DNA of 64,000 nucleotides from Mobiluncus porci (GTDB taxonomy: Bacteria; Actinomycetota; Actinomycetes; Actinomycetales; Actinomycetaceae): assembly GCF_009695935.1 (NCBI RefSeq), contig NZ_VUMY01000005.1:1-64000 (forward strand), in the 5' to 3' direction. Numbering within the stretch: the stretch's first letter is position 1; the number at the start of each line of letters is the position of its first letter. Positions 1 through 8,469 of this stretch are shown here, piece by piece. Under the pieces are notes generated by a model that was given only the letters and a program-made list of their open reading frames with translations, made no database searches and was not told where the DNA came from. Made by a program: the position numbers and the translations under genes.

Positions 1-223
1 TCACATGCGCACCCTGATCGTAAGCAGCCACCTCAAAAGAACAACGAGTACGCGTCGAAGTCTTCTCAAAAATCAACGCAATATTCTTACCCTTAAGGTA
101 CTGAACCTCGCGACCTTCCTTCTTCGCAGCCTTCAACTGAGCAGCCAACTCCAGGAGCTCAACCCACTCGCCAGGAGTAAAGTCCAGTTCCTTCAAAAAG
201 TGACGTCCATGAAAATCAGTCAT
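1..223 (-). CDS. arcB: Ornithine carbamoyltransferase, 5' part (cut by window edge)
   Basis: Reading the minus strand from the ATG at 223 gives about 74 residues beginning [20 protein letters not shown] and containing [16 protein letters not shown]. The STRTR motif is the carbamoyl-phosphate binding signature of ornithine and aspartate transcarbamylases, and the N-terminal sequence fits the ornithine enzyme. The gene continues past the left edge. It lies 34 bp downstream of arcA on the same strand, so the catabolic role is favoured: phosphorolysis of citrulline to ornithine and carbamoyl phosphate in the arginine deiminase pathway. An anabolic ArgF is possible, because sequence alone cannot separate the two. 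Confidence 0.9.
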   Translation of the reverse strand, partial: MTDFHGRHFLKELDFTPGEWVELLELAAQLKAAKKEGREVQYLKGKNIALIFEKTSTRTRCSFEVAAYDQGAHV

Positions 224-257
224 GTTTTCTTTCCTTTTCTATCGATTTTGGTGGTTT

Positions 258-1475
258 CTAATCTCGTACAATCGGGCAAGTCATGCAGTGAGAGCCGCCT
301 CGCCCGCGTCCCAGTTCAGCACTGGGAATTTCCAGGACCTCAATGCCTTTCTTCCGCAAGAACTCATTGACGTCTTGGTTTTTGTCGTAGCCGACAATAA
401 CGCCCGGTTCCAAAGCCACGAAGTTGAACGCGTCATTCCATTGGTTGCGTTCGGCCTCGATGGAGGGCTCGGAGGTGTTATGTACCACGATACTGTCCAC
501 GCCAAGCGCCTTTGCGATGACGTCGTACATTTCTTCTGGCTCGTGGAAGTCATAAACCACTTCGCCCGGCTTGTCGCCAGGAGTCAAAACAGTTGTGGGG
601 CGCAGGCCCATGTTGGGATACTTCACAAAGGTGGCGTGGTCAATCATCGTCATGACCGTATCCAAGTGCATCATGGCGCGGGCTTCGGGAAGGTGAACCG
701 CAATCACCCGTTCCATTTCACCACCCGCAAACAGGCGACGCGCGAGGCGTTCGATTGCCTGGCCCGTGGTGCGCTGGCTGACGCCAATCATCACCGTGCC
801 GTTACCGAGGACCTCAACGTCGCCACCTTCCATCGTCGCCGGCCCCTCGTCCAAACCATCGGCCCAGAAGGTGAAGTTTTCTTCGGTGAAGCGCGGATGC
901 CAGCGGTAAACAGCCGTGTAGTTCACGGTCTCGCGTTGACGGGCCACCATCTTCATCGAGTTAACCGCAACGCCGGAGCCAACCCAGCAGGAGGTGTCGC
1001 GGGTAAACAGATGGTTCGGCAGGCAGCGCAAGGCCATGTAGTCAGGGTCTTTTCCGACGAGAACCGGCGATTTAACCTCGCCCATCCGCTTATTTAGTTC
1101 CCGCTTGGTGATACCGCCGATGAGTAGCTCCGCTAACTCGCGTCCGTTCATGTCTTCGGCGAGGCGCAAGAAAGCGTCGTTCAAAACGTTGCCGTACCAG
1201 CGCTCATCGAAAGTTTCTTTCAAGACGTATTCGCGAGCCGGAGCGATTTCCAGGGTTTCCGCCAAGAGGTCGTTGAAGTCCCAAGTCTTGATTCCGCGCT
1301 CTTTAAGCAAGTCGGTGAACACTTTATGTTCTCTTTGCGCCTCTTCGACCCACACCACATCATCAAAGAGCAGGAACTCGGCATTGGAAGGCGTGAGTCT
1401 GGATAATTCGCGATGCGGGGAATGCACGATCACTTCCCGCAGTTTCGAGATTTCAGAACTTACGTTTAGGGTCAT
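258..1475 (-). CDS. arcA: Arginine deiminase
   Basis: This cytoplasmic enzyme hydrolyses L-arginine to citrulline and ammonia, the first step of the ATP-yielding arginine deiminase pathway. The 405-residue length is normal. Visible family motifs include [29 protein letters not shown] and the C-terminal [10 protein letters not shown], which carries the catalytic Cys. An upstream in-frame TTG at 1487 exists, but the ATG at 1475 is preceded by GGAG at proper spacing and gives [20 protein letters not shown], so I prefer it. The gene is followed by arcB, and the pair is probably one operon. No arginine/ornithine antiporter or carbamate kinase is in view; they may lie beyond the edge. Confidence 0.95.
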   Translation of the reverse strand: MTLNVSSEISKLREVIVHSPHRELSRLTPSNAEFLLFDDVVWVEEAQREHKVFTDLLKERGIKTWDFNDLLAETLEIAPAREYVLKETFDERWYGNVLNDAFLRLAEDMNGRELAELLIGGITKRELNKRMGEVKSPVLVGKDPDYMALRCLPNHLFTRDTSCWVGSGVAVNSMKMVARQRETVNYTAVYRWHPRFTEENFTFWADGLDEGPATMEGGDVEVLGNGTVMIGVSQRTTGQAIERLARRLFAGGEMERVIAVHLPEARAMMHLDTVMTMIDHATFVKYPNMGLRPTTVLTPGDKPGEVVYDFHEPEEMYDVIAKALGVDSIVVHNTSEPSIEAERNQWNDAFNFVALEPGVIVGYDKNQDVNEFLRKKGIEVLEIPSAELGRGRGGSHCMTCPIVRD

Positions 1476-1549
1476 CTCTGTCTCCAAAAGTTGTATATCC
1501 TGCAGTTATTCGGCTTTGAACAACCGCTTGCCTTAACACTACACCAAAC

Positions 1550-1576
1550 TTGTACGCTTGTACAGTACATTTGTAC
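1550..1576. promoter_or_regulatory. TTGTAC repeat cluster upstream of arcA (possible operator)
   Basis: Three copies of (T)TGTAC occur within about 27 bp (near 1550, 1558 and 1571), with an intervening GTACA forming short palindromes. The cluster lies 75-100 bp upstream of the arcA start and is followed by a very AT-rich stretch (about 1577-1670). This suggests a regulator binding site and promoter zone for arcA and/or the divergent ligase gene. No regulator is assigned. Confidence 0.35.
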
Positions 1577-1751
1577 GGAAATTTTTTAGGAAAAAATATT
1601 TTTTTGTATCATCGCAGGTCATGTAGTATTTGCAAAAATAAATTTATCAAGAATTTACCTTTATTTTCGGAGAGTTTGTCCTCTCATGGCGTGTCTTTGA
1701 GTTTCCCCGCGGGGTGTTCTCGAACCCTTATCGGGACACTAGAATGAGACG

Positions 1752-3380
1752 GTGCCTAGTGAAACCATCGATTACTCACCTCTGAAATTACTGCACGGGG
1801 CTGCGCTGCGCCACCCGGGTAGAAAGTCCCTAATTTGGGTTCGAGAAAAAACTTCTGTCGAAAACCTCCGTGAATCCGAGACTTGGAGCGTGTCCGAATC
1901 CTTTGCAAGAGTCGTAGCGCTGGCTCGGGCGTTTCGCGACTGGGGCGTAGCGGCAGGAGACCGCGTCGCCGTAATCGGGAAAAACTCGCCGTGGCATCTC
2001 GTGGCCTTTGCTGCCGGCAGCGCCATCCCCGCCATTACCGTTCCGATTAATTGGCAACTTCCCCAAGCGGAACTAGCCGAGACCCTGGCGCATTGTTCTC
2101 CGAAGGTCATCCTCGTTGATGAGACAAACCGCGCGAAAGTCGAGTCCGCGCTGGCTCGCGCTTCCGCGGGTTCCACGATTCTCGTCACCTTTGCTGAACT
2201 CGCAAGCCTTACGTCTCCGGAAGTTTTGGCGAGATCGGTTTCGAGCGACCCGCTCGCCTTGGCGATTGCGGCCTCCAGAGGGCTCGGGCCAATTCCCGTC
2301 TGCGGTGACTCCACCGCCGGCGCCATCATCTACACTTCCGGCACTGCCGCCCGCCCGAAAGGTACCTTGTTGACCTACAAAAACCTCTGGTGGGGGTGCC
2401 TGAACTTCCGCGAAGCCTTCGAATACTCCCCCGATTGCGTCGAGGCAGTCGCCGCTCCCCTGTCCCACATCGGGGGGTTCAACGGAACGACTACGGATCT
2501 CTTCACGAACGGCGGGACCGTAGTTGTGTTCGAGAAATTCGAGCCACGATTGCTACTCGCGGCGATTGAAGCCTTCGGGATTCAGATGATGTTCGGGGTT
2601 CCGACCATGTTCCGGCTCCTGGCTGACGTTGCCGAGGCGAGCGCCTTCGACACCTCGAGTTTTACCCGCGCGCTCGTGGGCGGGGCAGCGTGGGACCGCG
2701 AGTTGGCGCGGCGGGTGGTCGAGCTCGGCTGGGGGCCAATCAATATTTGGGGAATGACCGAACAGAGCGCCTCCGGAGCCTGCCTCACGACCGATGTGAT
2801 GGCGGGTCGTGAGGTCGGAGTCGGGCGGTCGTTTCCCCATATCGAGCTACGGGTGAGTGGCCTTGACGGCGAGCCGGTTCCGGCGGGAGCTATTGGCCAG
2901 GTCGAGTGCCGCGGGCCCAGCGTGACTCGCGAGTACTTTCGGGATCCCGAGCTCACCGCGGCTGCGATTGACCCCGAAACCGGCTGGTTTCAGACCGGAG
3001 ATTTAGTTCTCCTAGATGAAGATGGGTTTTTGCGGCTCATGGGGCGCCTCACCGACACCATTAATTCCGGCGGGGAAAAAATCTTCGCCGTCAAGGTCGC
3101 GAGCGTTTTGGCCGCTCACCCGCAGGTGGCGGAGGTCCAGGTTCTCGGAATTCCCGATCCGCTTTGGGGAGAAGTCGTGGGAGCGGTTGTAGTTCCGCGA
3201 GGATTTCTAACCCTCGCGGACCTTCAGGATTTCGGAAGACCTACTCTCGCCCCATACGAGCTTCCCCGCCGACTCGCTCTTGTTGACGCGATTCCCCTCA
3301 ATGCCAACGGAAAGCCCGACCGAGAGTCCCTCCGCGCCCTGTTCGAAACCCACGACGCCTCGCGAGAATTCAGTGACTAG
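1752..3380 (+). CDS. AMP-forming acyl-CoA synthetase/ligase family protein
   Basis: This is a 542-residue member of the class I adenylate-forming family, which activates a carboxylate with ATP and then usually transfers it to CoA. The P-loop-like A3 motif is IIYTSGTAARPKGTLL (around residue 195), the A5 motif is NIWGMTEQSASG, the A7/A8 region is GWFQTGDLVLLDEDGFLRLM with GRLTDTINSGGEKIF, and the C-terminal lysine motif is PLNANGKPDRE. The substrate cannot be read from sequence; medium/long-chain fatty acyl or succinylbenzoate-like substrates are typical. The start is a GTG with only weak upstream purines. It is transcribed divergently from arcA. An inverted-repeat element follows the stop codon directly. 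Confidence 0.85.
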   Translation: MPSETIDYSPLKLLHGAALRHPGRKSLIWVREKTSVENLRESETWSVSESFARVVALARAFRDWGVAAGDRVAVIGKNSPWHLVAFAAGSAIPAITVPINWQLPQAELAETLAHCSPKVILVDETNRAKVESALARASAGSTILVTFAELASLTSPEVLARSVSSDPLALAIAASRGLGPIPVCGDSTAGAIIYTSGTAARPKGTLLTYKNLWWGCLNFREAFEYSPDCVEAVAAPLSHIGGFNGTTTDLFTNGGTVVVFEKFEPRLLLAAIEAFGIQMMFGVPTMFRLLADVAEASAFDTSSFTRALVGGAAWDRELARRVVELGWGPINIWGMTEQSASGACLTTDVMAGREVGVGRSFPHIELRVSGLDGEPVPAGAIGQVECRGPSVTREYFRDPELTAAAIDPETGWFQTGDLVLLDEDGFLRLMGRLTDTINSGGEKIFAVKVASVLAAHPQVAEVQVLGIPDPLWGEVVGAVVVPRGFLTLADLQDFGRPTLAPYELPRRLALVDAIPLNANGKPDRESLRALFETHDASREFSD

Positions 3381-3502
3381 GCGTCCTGGGCGGCCACTTT
3401 CGAAGCTAATATTCGGGACGCGATTTTCAAAATCGCAGGTGAACGCGATTTGATTTTATTGCCCTGCTCTAAAAGGGCACTCAAAGTGGCCACCCAGGAC
3501 GC
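3381..3502. repeat. 122-bp inverted-repeat element, copy 1
   Basis: The first 20 bp (3381-3400, starting GCGTCCTGGGCGGCCAC) are inverted at 3483-3502 (ending GGCCACCCAGGACGC) with one mismatch. The element begins at the base after the ligase stop codon. A second copy with the same arms is at 15498-15620. It carries no coding capacity, which fits a small non-autonomous element or a large hairpin-type intergenic repeat. Its core contains short internal hairpins such as CGATTTTCAAAATCG. Confidence 0.75.
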
Positions 3503-3613
3503 GGGCATCGGAAAATCAGCCGCATTGCCCGCCTAGAGAGCTAGCGCCGGACGCGGACTCGCGGGAATTAATCGAGATAATTCCGGTTTTACTAGGCAAG
3601 AGGAGGAAATTAC

Positions 3614-4090
3614 GTGACTAAAATGCCAACTGTTTTCTTCGGCCACGGCAGCCCGATGATTGCCCTAGACCACAACGAGCTAACCGGGGGGGTCGCCGAT
3701 TTGGGGCGAACTGTCCTGGATAAATTCGGCAGGCCGCAGGCGATTCTCATGGTGTCCGCCCACTGGTACACGCGAGGAACCTGGGTTCAAAGCACCTCCC
3801 GACCTCGCCAGATATACGATATGGGCGGTTTTCCTCCCGCGCTTTACGAGGTGAAATACGAGCCGGACGGGTTTCCTGCCCTCGCTCCGCGCGTCATCGA
3901 GCTGTTGGGGAATCGGGCAAATGTGGACGACTCCTGGGGTATAGACCACGGAACTTGGACCGTGCTGGTTCACGCTTTCCCGAAGGCAGACATTCCGGTC
4001 GTCCAGCTTTCCGTCAATGCCGAGATTAGCCCCCAAGCAAGTTTCGAGATCGGCCGGCAGCTTAGTTGCCTCGTTAATGAATTCGCGACA
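3614..4090 (+). pseudogene. DODA-type extradiol aromatic-ring dioxygenase, 3'-truncated
   Basis: A GTG start follows a perfect AGGAGG at 3601. The protein has the family's N-terminal features: FFGHGSPMIAL (metal-binding His), SAHWYTRGTW, GFPPALYEVKYEPDGFP and DHGTWTVLVHAFP with PVVQLSVN. Family members (4,5-DOPA dioxygenase/YgiD) are about 260 residues. Here similarity stops near GRQLSCLV (about residue 155), before the IGSGNxVHNL part. The open frame then runs antisense into lipA as unrelated residues up to a stop at 4210. I read it as a gene whose 3' third was deleted against lipA. Activity is unlikely. Confidence 0.7.
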
Positions 4091-4107
4091 GTAACATCCA
4101 CTCGCGG

Positions 4108-5130
4108 TTATCGCTCGGCCCGAGCGATAACCGTCTCAGCCTCTTGCCGCGCAGGAGCCTCCCCGAGATCCTCGAGGTGGGCAAACTGCGGCGGAATCAG
4201 GCGCTCATAGTGGCGCATGGCCTCCACCCAGAGTTTTCCGGCGCGGTAGGAGGAGCGGACTAGCGGCCCGGACATGCAGGCGGCAAAACCCATGTCCAGG
4301 GCGAGTTCTTTCAACTCCAGGAATTCCTGGGGTTTCACCCAGCGCTCCACCGGCAGGTAGCGCTCGGAGGGGCGCAGATACTGGGTCAACGTCAAAATAT
4401 CGACGCCGGCATCAAGCATATCCCGCATGGTTTTCTCGACCTCGTCGCGTTCCTCTCCGAGTCCCAGAATCAGGTTCGATTTCGTGATGAGCCCTCGCGA
4501 GCGGGCTGCCGAAATCACATCCAAGGTACGTCGATAATCGAAGGCCGGTCGCACCGTGCGCATGAGCCGCTCCACGGTTTCGAGATTGTGGCCAAAAACC
4601 TGGGGTTCGGCGGCAAACACTTCCTCCAACCCATCGCGGTCTCCCCCGAAGTCATCGACGAGTAATTCCACGCCGGTCTCGGGGCACAGCCGATGCACAT
4701 CGCGGGTCGCTTCGGCGTAGAGCCTAGACGCTCCCCCGGGCTGGTCGTCACGGGCCACGCCGGTGATGGTGACATATTTGAGGCCCAGGTGCCGGACGGT
4801 CTCAGCCAACCGCCGCGGTTCGTCTGGGTCAAGCGGCTCGGGTTTTCCCGAGGCAATATCGCAAAATCCGCAACGCCGCGTGCAAACCGCCCCGCCGACG
4901 AGGAAAGTTGCCTCGCGGTCCTCCCAGCACTCGTAGATATTCGGACATCCCGCTTCAGCGCAGACCGTGTGGAGTTTTGCCCCTTGCATGAGCTCGCGCA
5001 TCTGTAAGTATTCCGGGCCGCTCGTAGCGGTGACGCGCAACCATTCGGGGTGTTTTTCCCGCGGCGTTTGCGCGTTTCGCACCTCAAGGCGCAAGGGCTT
5101 GCGCGTGCGTGCGGATTGGAGTGTCGACAA
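4108..5130 (-). CDS. lipA: Lipoyl synthase (radical SAM)
   Basis: This enzyme inserts two sulfurs into the octanoyl group on lipoyl domains of 2-oxoacid dehydrogenases and GcvH. The sequence has the N-terminal auxiliary cluster motif [12 protein letters not shown] and the radical-SAM motif [13 protein letters not shown], followed by [11 protein letters not shown] and DVEKTM-type core sequence. The frame is open upstream for 111 further codons. A TTG at 5130 preceded by GAGGGGG gives [19 protein letters not shown], matching normal LipA N-termini and a 340-residue protein, so I choose it. lipB, often adjacent in actinobacteria, lies 9.6 kb away here, beyond the fucose operon and the decayed region. 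Confidence 0.93.
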   Translation of the reverse strand: MSTLQSARTRKPLRLEVRNAQTPREKHPEWLRVTATSGPEYLQMRELMQGAKLHTVCAEAGCPNIYECWEDREATFLVGGAVCTRRCGFCDIASGKPEPLDPDEPRRLAETVRHLGLKYVTITGVARDDQPGGASRLYAEATRDVHRLCPETGVELLVDDFGGDRDGLEEVFAAEPQVFGHNLETVERLMRTVRPAFDYRRTLDVISAARSRGLITKSNLILGLGEERDEVEKTMRDMLDAGVDILTLTQYLRPSERYLPVERWVKPQEFLELKELALDMGFAACMSGPLVRSSYRAGKLWVEAMRHYERLIPPQFAHLEDLGEAPARQEAETVIARAER

Positions 5131-5357
5131 TTTTCCCCCTCGGGTTTTCCTCCCCTCTATTTTGTCACACTTCCTTGGCTCCCGCGATTTGGGCATCGTC
5201 ACAGTCCCTTGCAACACTGCCCCAAATCGCAGGAGTTGCATTGAGACTTCCCCAAAGCGGGGAGACTTCCCCTGTAGACATCCGAAATCGGGACGCAGCC
5301 CCTCGTTTAGAATACGAGCCGGAGCAATCCAGCTTCTATCTGGGGTAAAATGCTTTA
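5131..5357. promoter_or_regulatory. Divergent intergenic region between lipA and the LacI regulator
   Basis: The 227 bp between the divergent lipA and lacI-type genes must hold both promoters. I see no clear paired palindrome matching the fucI operators here, so autoregulation of the LacI gene is not evident. Confidence 0.35.
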
Positions 5358-6362
5358 GTGACCAAGCGAATCGTGATGAAGGACGTAGCCAATCTGGCGG
5401 GAGTGTCCGCTCAGACCGCATCTCGGGTTCTCTCCGGAAAAGGCTACGTTTCTGAGCAAACACGAGCGAAAGTTCAGCAGGCAGTCAGTCAACTCGGGTA
5501 TCGTCCCAATATCGCCGCCTCCTCGCTGGCCTCCGGAAAGTCCCAACTCGTCGGGGTGCTGATTGTCGGGGAGCTTTCCTACGGGCGAGCCCTGGCCTAC
5601 ATTCGTTTCGAACAGTTGCAGAGCAAGAAATGCCATTTCGTGGTTTCAGCATCAGCCGAGCCCACAGAAAGTGCGGAGCTGCGAGAATCCCTGGACTTCC
5701 TCCAATCCATTCATCCCCAAGCCTTGGTCATCATCAGCCAAAACCAGGCGGCAGTCAACTTGCTCCTTCCTCATCTTTCCCAGCCGGCAGTTATCGCCAT
5801 GAACCATCCCGTGCCGAGTTCTGAGGTTGGCAGAGTCGAGTTGGAACAAGTTGACTCTACTACCGCCCTGTTGACCCACCTTTACGAGCGAGGTTGTCGG
5901 CGGATTGCCCACCTCAGCCCCGATATTGATGAAGTTGATGCCATAGTTCGAAAAAACACCTATATCGATTTCTGCCAGAAAAACTCCTTGGCTCCGCTCA
6001 TCATTCCCGTCCGCGATTGGTCCGCTAAAGCCGGCTTCGCAGCCGCTCACGCCCTTGCTAAGGGAGCCTTTGATGCCATCTTCGCCGCCAACGACTATCT
6101 GGCGCTGGGCGCTGCGGAATGCCTAGAAAACGACGAGAATCTCCTTCCCGGCAGGGATTACGCTCTGGCCGGTTTTGACGATCTGGAAGCCTCGGTCTAT
6201 TCTCGCGGCGGCCTCACTACCGTACGCCAGAAATTCCCCGAACTGGCAACCGCAATCGACTCCCAGATTGTGGATCAACTTGCCGGACGCCCGCCCGCAG
6301 TCGTAAAGATTGAAAATGAGCTAATCGTGCGGGGTTCTTCCGCAAATTTCTCTCGTCACTAA
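5358..6362 (+). CDS. LacI-family transcriptional regulator, probable fucose operon regulator
   Basis: The protein is a 334-residue LacI/GalR repressor. The N-terminal helix-turn-helix reads [20 protein letters not shown] with the hinge motif [20 protein letters not shown], followed by a periplasmic-binding-protein-like effector domain ([41 protein letters not shown]). A GTG start is used; an internal ATG seven codons in is possible. It lies immediately upstream of the fuc operon in the same direction, and two LacI-type operators sit between it and fucI. I infer that it senses L-fucose or a phosphorylated intermediate. Confidence 0.88.
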   Translation: MTKRIVMKDVANLAGVSAQTASRVLSGKGYVSEQTRAKVQQAVSQLGYRPNIAASSLASGKSQLVGVLIVGELSYGRALAYIRFEQLQSKKCHFVVSASAEPTESAELRESLDFLQSIHPQALVIISQNQAAVNLLLPHLSQPAVIAMNHPVPSSEVGRVELEQVDSTTALLTHLYERGCRRIAHLSPDIDEVDAIVRKNTYIDFCQKNSLAPLIIPVRDWSAKAGFAAAHALAKGAFDAIFAANDYLALGAAECLENDENLLPGRDYALAGFDDLEASVYSRGGLTTVRQKFPELATAIDSQIVDQLAGRPPAVVKIENELIVRGSSANFSRH

Positions 6363-6444
6363 GTGATAACTAAGTGATAGCAGCAAGCCGGTCCAACCAG
6401 TGTCGGCACTCTCCTGATTTATCTTAACACACCCGAACATTATA

Positions 6445-6458
6445 TGTTAGCGTTAACC
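6445..6458. promoter_or_regulatory. Upstream LacI-type operator (auxiliary site)
   Basis: TGTTAGCGTTAACC shares the core ATGTTAGCG with the operator near 6625 when that site is read on the opposite strand. The two sites are about 170 bp apart, a distance compatible with repression by looping. Confidence 0.5.
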
Positions 6459-6604
6459 TTTTACCCCTTAATGGATTAATATTCTTCACCAATTGTCCGG
6501 AGATAAGATTAACTGTATCAAAACTCTAAACTCCCTCTATCACAGGGTTTATCTCTTAAGATCCTCCGTCTAAAAATCCCCAAAAATTAAACCCTAAAAA
6601 ACCC

Positions 6605-6633
6605 TTGACACCTGAAATGTTTGCGCTAACATT
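6605..6633 (+). promoter_or_regulatory. fucI promoter with overlapping LacI operator
   Basis: A consensus -35 box TTGACA (6605-6610) is followed 16 bp later by a plausible -10 TAACAT (6627-6632). The 18-bp palindrome AATGTTTGCGCTAACATT (6616-6633), with perfect AATGTT/AACATT arms, covers the spacer and the -10. This is the classic arrangement for a LacI-type repressor. A GGAGGAAA ribosome site then precedes the fucI ATG. Confidence 0.75.
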
Positions 6634-6688
6634 AAATCGTTGGTGACGGGGAAGTCCCAACATTCAACGAAGAAAATCGGAGGAAATC

Positions 6689-8461
6689 ATGACGACAAAG
6701 CCAGTTATAGCCGTACGCCCCATCATTGATGGGCGTCGTCGCGGCGTCAGGGAGGCATTGGAAGAACAAACCATGCAAATGGCCCAGACTGCGGCCCAAC
6801 TCATTCGGGATAACCTGAAGTATCCGGATGGCACCCCTTACGAGGTCGTAGTTGCTGACCGCACCATCGGACGCGCCGGAGAGTCCGAGGCCGTCCGCGA
6901 ACAGTTCGCTCCCTACGATGTTTGCGGCGAGCTCACGGTGACACCTTGCTGGGACTATGTCACTGAAGTTTTGGATATGGATCCGACCATCCAGCACGCC
7001 CTGTGGGGTCTAAACGCCACCGAGCGCCCCGGCGCGGTGACGCTCGCCGCCGCAATGAGCGCCTACGCCCAGTTCGGCATCCCCGCTTTCGGCATTTACG
7101 GGGAACACGTCCAGGAGGCCGATGATACTGAGGTTCCTCCGGAGGTCAAGGAGAAGATTCTCCGTTTCGCCAAGGCTGCTGTGGCCGTCGGCCAGATGCA
7201 TTTCAAGAACTACCTCCAGATCGGCTCCCAGACAATGGGCATCGCCGGCTCCATGATTGACCGCCAGTTCTTCCGCGACTACCTCGGGATGGGCGTGGAA
7301 TCGGTCGACATGATTGAGATGGATCGCCGCGTCAACCTCGGCATTTTCGACCCTGAGGAGTATAAGAAGGCTCGTGCGTGGGTCAAGGAGAATCTCCACG
7401 AAGGCGACGACATTGTCAACAAGCCGAAGTACTATCTCTCCGACGAGGAGCGGGAAGCCCAGTGGGATTACGTCACCAAGATGGTTATCATCGGTCGCGA
7501 CATGATGCTCGGGAATCCGAAGCTGGCAGAAATCGGCTTTGACGAAGAGGCCGCCGGCTTCAACGCGATTGCCGCCGGTTTCCAGGGCCAACGCCAGTGG
7601 ACAGACTACAAGCCGAATGCAGACTTGTTGGAGACCTTCTCGAACACGACCTTCGACTGGAACGGCCCGCGTCAACCCCTGACGCTCGCCACGGAAAACG
7701 ACACCTTGAACGGCACCACGATGCTGTTGAACTACCTCTTGACCAACCGCACCCAGATGTTCTCCGACGTGCGTACTTTCTGGTCTCCCGAGGCGGTGAA
7801 GCGCGTCACCGGACACACCATGACCGGTCACGGCGAAGTCGGTTTCCTCGACCTGCGTAACTCCGGAGCTACCACCTTGGATGCCACCGGCGCCATGACA
7901 GACCAGGATGGCAAGCCCTGCATGAAGGAATGGTGGAACGTCACGGACACAGACATGAAAGCGGCTCTTGATGCCACTACTTTCCACCCGTCCAACAAGG
8001 AATACTTCCGTGGGGGCGGCTTCTCGACCCACTTCGCCACCAAGGGCGATATGCCGATGACGATGGTGCGCTTGAATCTGGTGGCTCGTTCCACTCCGGT
8101 CCTCCAGATTGTGGAAGGCTGGACCGTGGAAATCCCCGATGAGGCGCGAAAGATTATTGAAGACCGCACCGATCCGGCGTGGCCGACGACCTTCTTTGCT
8201 CCGCGCCTGACCGGCCAGTTGCCTTTCGATTCGACCTACAACGTCATGGACGCCTGGGGCGCTAACCACGGCGCGATTGGCTACGGGCATTTCGGAGCGG
8301 ATCTCATCACCTTAGCTGCCATGCTGCGGATTCCGGTCGCGATGCACAATATCCCAGACACTGACATCTATCGTCCGCGGAACTGGAATATGTTTGGCAC
8401 CTCCGACCTGGAAGGCGCCGACTTCCGGGCTTGCGCCGCCTACGGACCGCTTTACCGCTAG
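6689..8461 (+). CDS. fucI: L-fucose isomerase
   Basis: This cytoplasmic Mn-dependent enzyme converts L-fucose to L-fuculose. The 590-residue length equals that of typical FucI. Motifs seen include PCWDYVTEVLDMDP, GIYGEHVQEADDTEVP, GSQTMGIAGSMIDRQFF, SVDMIEMDRRVNLGIFD, the active-site stretch TFDWNGPRQPLTLATENDTL (catalytic Glu and metal-binding Asp) and the C-terminal HFGADLITLAAMLRIPVAMHN with the metal-binding His region. It is the first gene of a tight five-gene operon under the operator-promoter just upstream. A good GGAGGAAATC site precedes the ATG. Confidence 0.97.
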   Translation: MTTKPVIAVRPIIDGRRRGVREALEEQTMQMAQTAAQLIRDNLKYPDGTPYEVVVADRTIGRAGESEAVREQFAPYDVCGELTVTPCWDYVTEVLDMDPTIQHALWGLNATERPGAVTLAAAMSAYAQFGIPAFGIYGEHVQEADDTEVPPEVKEKILRFAKAAVAVGQMHFKNYLQIGSQTMGIAGSMIDRQFFRDYLGMGVESVDMIEMDRRVNLGIFDPEEYKKARAWVKENLHEGDDIVNKPKYYLSDEEREAQWDYVTKMVIIGRDMMLGNPKLAEIGFDEEAAGFNAIAAGFQGQRQWTDYKPNADLLETFSNTTFDWNGPRQPLTLATENDTLNGTTMLLNYLLTNRTQMFSDVRTFWSPEAVKRVTGHTMTGHGEVGFLDLRNSGATTLDATGAMTDQDGKPCMKEWWNVTDTDMKAALDATTFHPSNKEYFRGGGFSTHFATKGDMPMTMVRLNLVARSTPVLQIVEGWTVEIPDEARKIIEDRTDPAWPTTFFAPRLTGQLPFDSTYNVMDAWGANHGAIGYGHFGADLITLAAMLRIPVAMHNIPDTDIYRPRNWNMFGTSDLEGADFRACAAYGPLYR

Positions 8462-8469
8462 GGGCATCC

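Noticed and set aside
222-1097. Long plus-strand frame opposite arcA
   Set aside because: It is antisense to a perfectly conserved arginine deiminase and has no family features.
7010-8290. 426-codon minus-strand frame opposite fucI
   Set aside because: Antisense shadow of a complete, recognisable enzyme.
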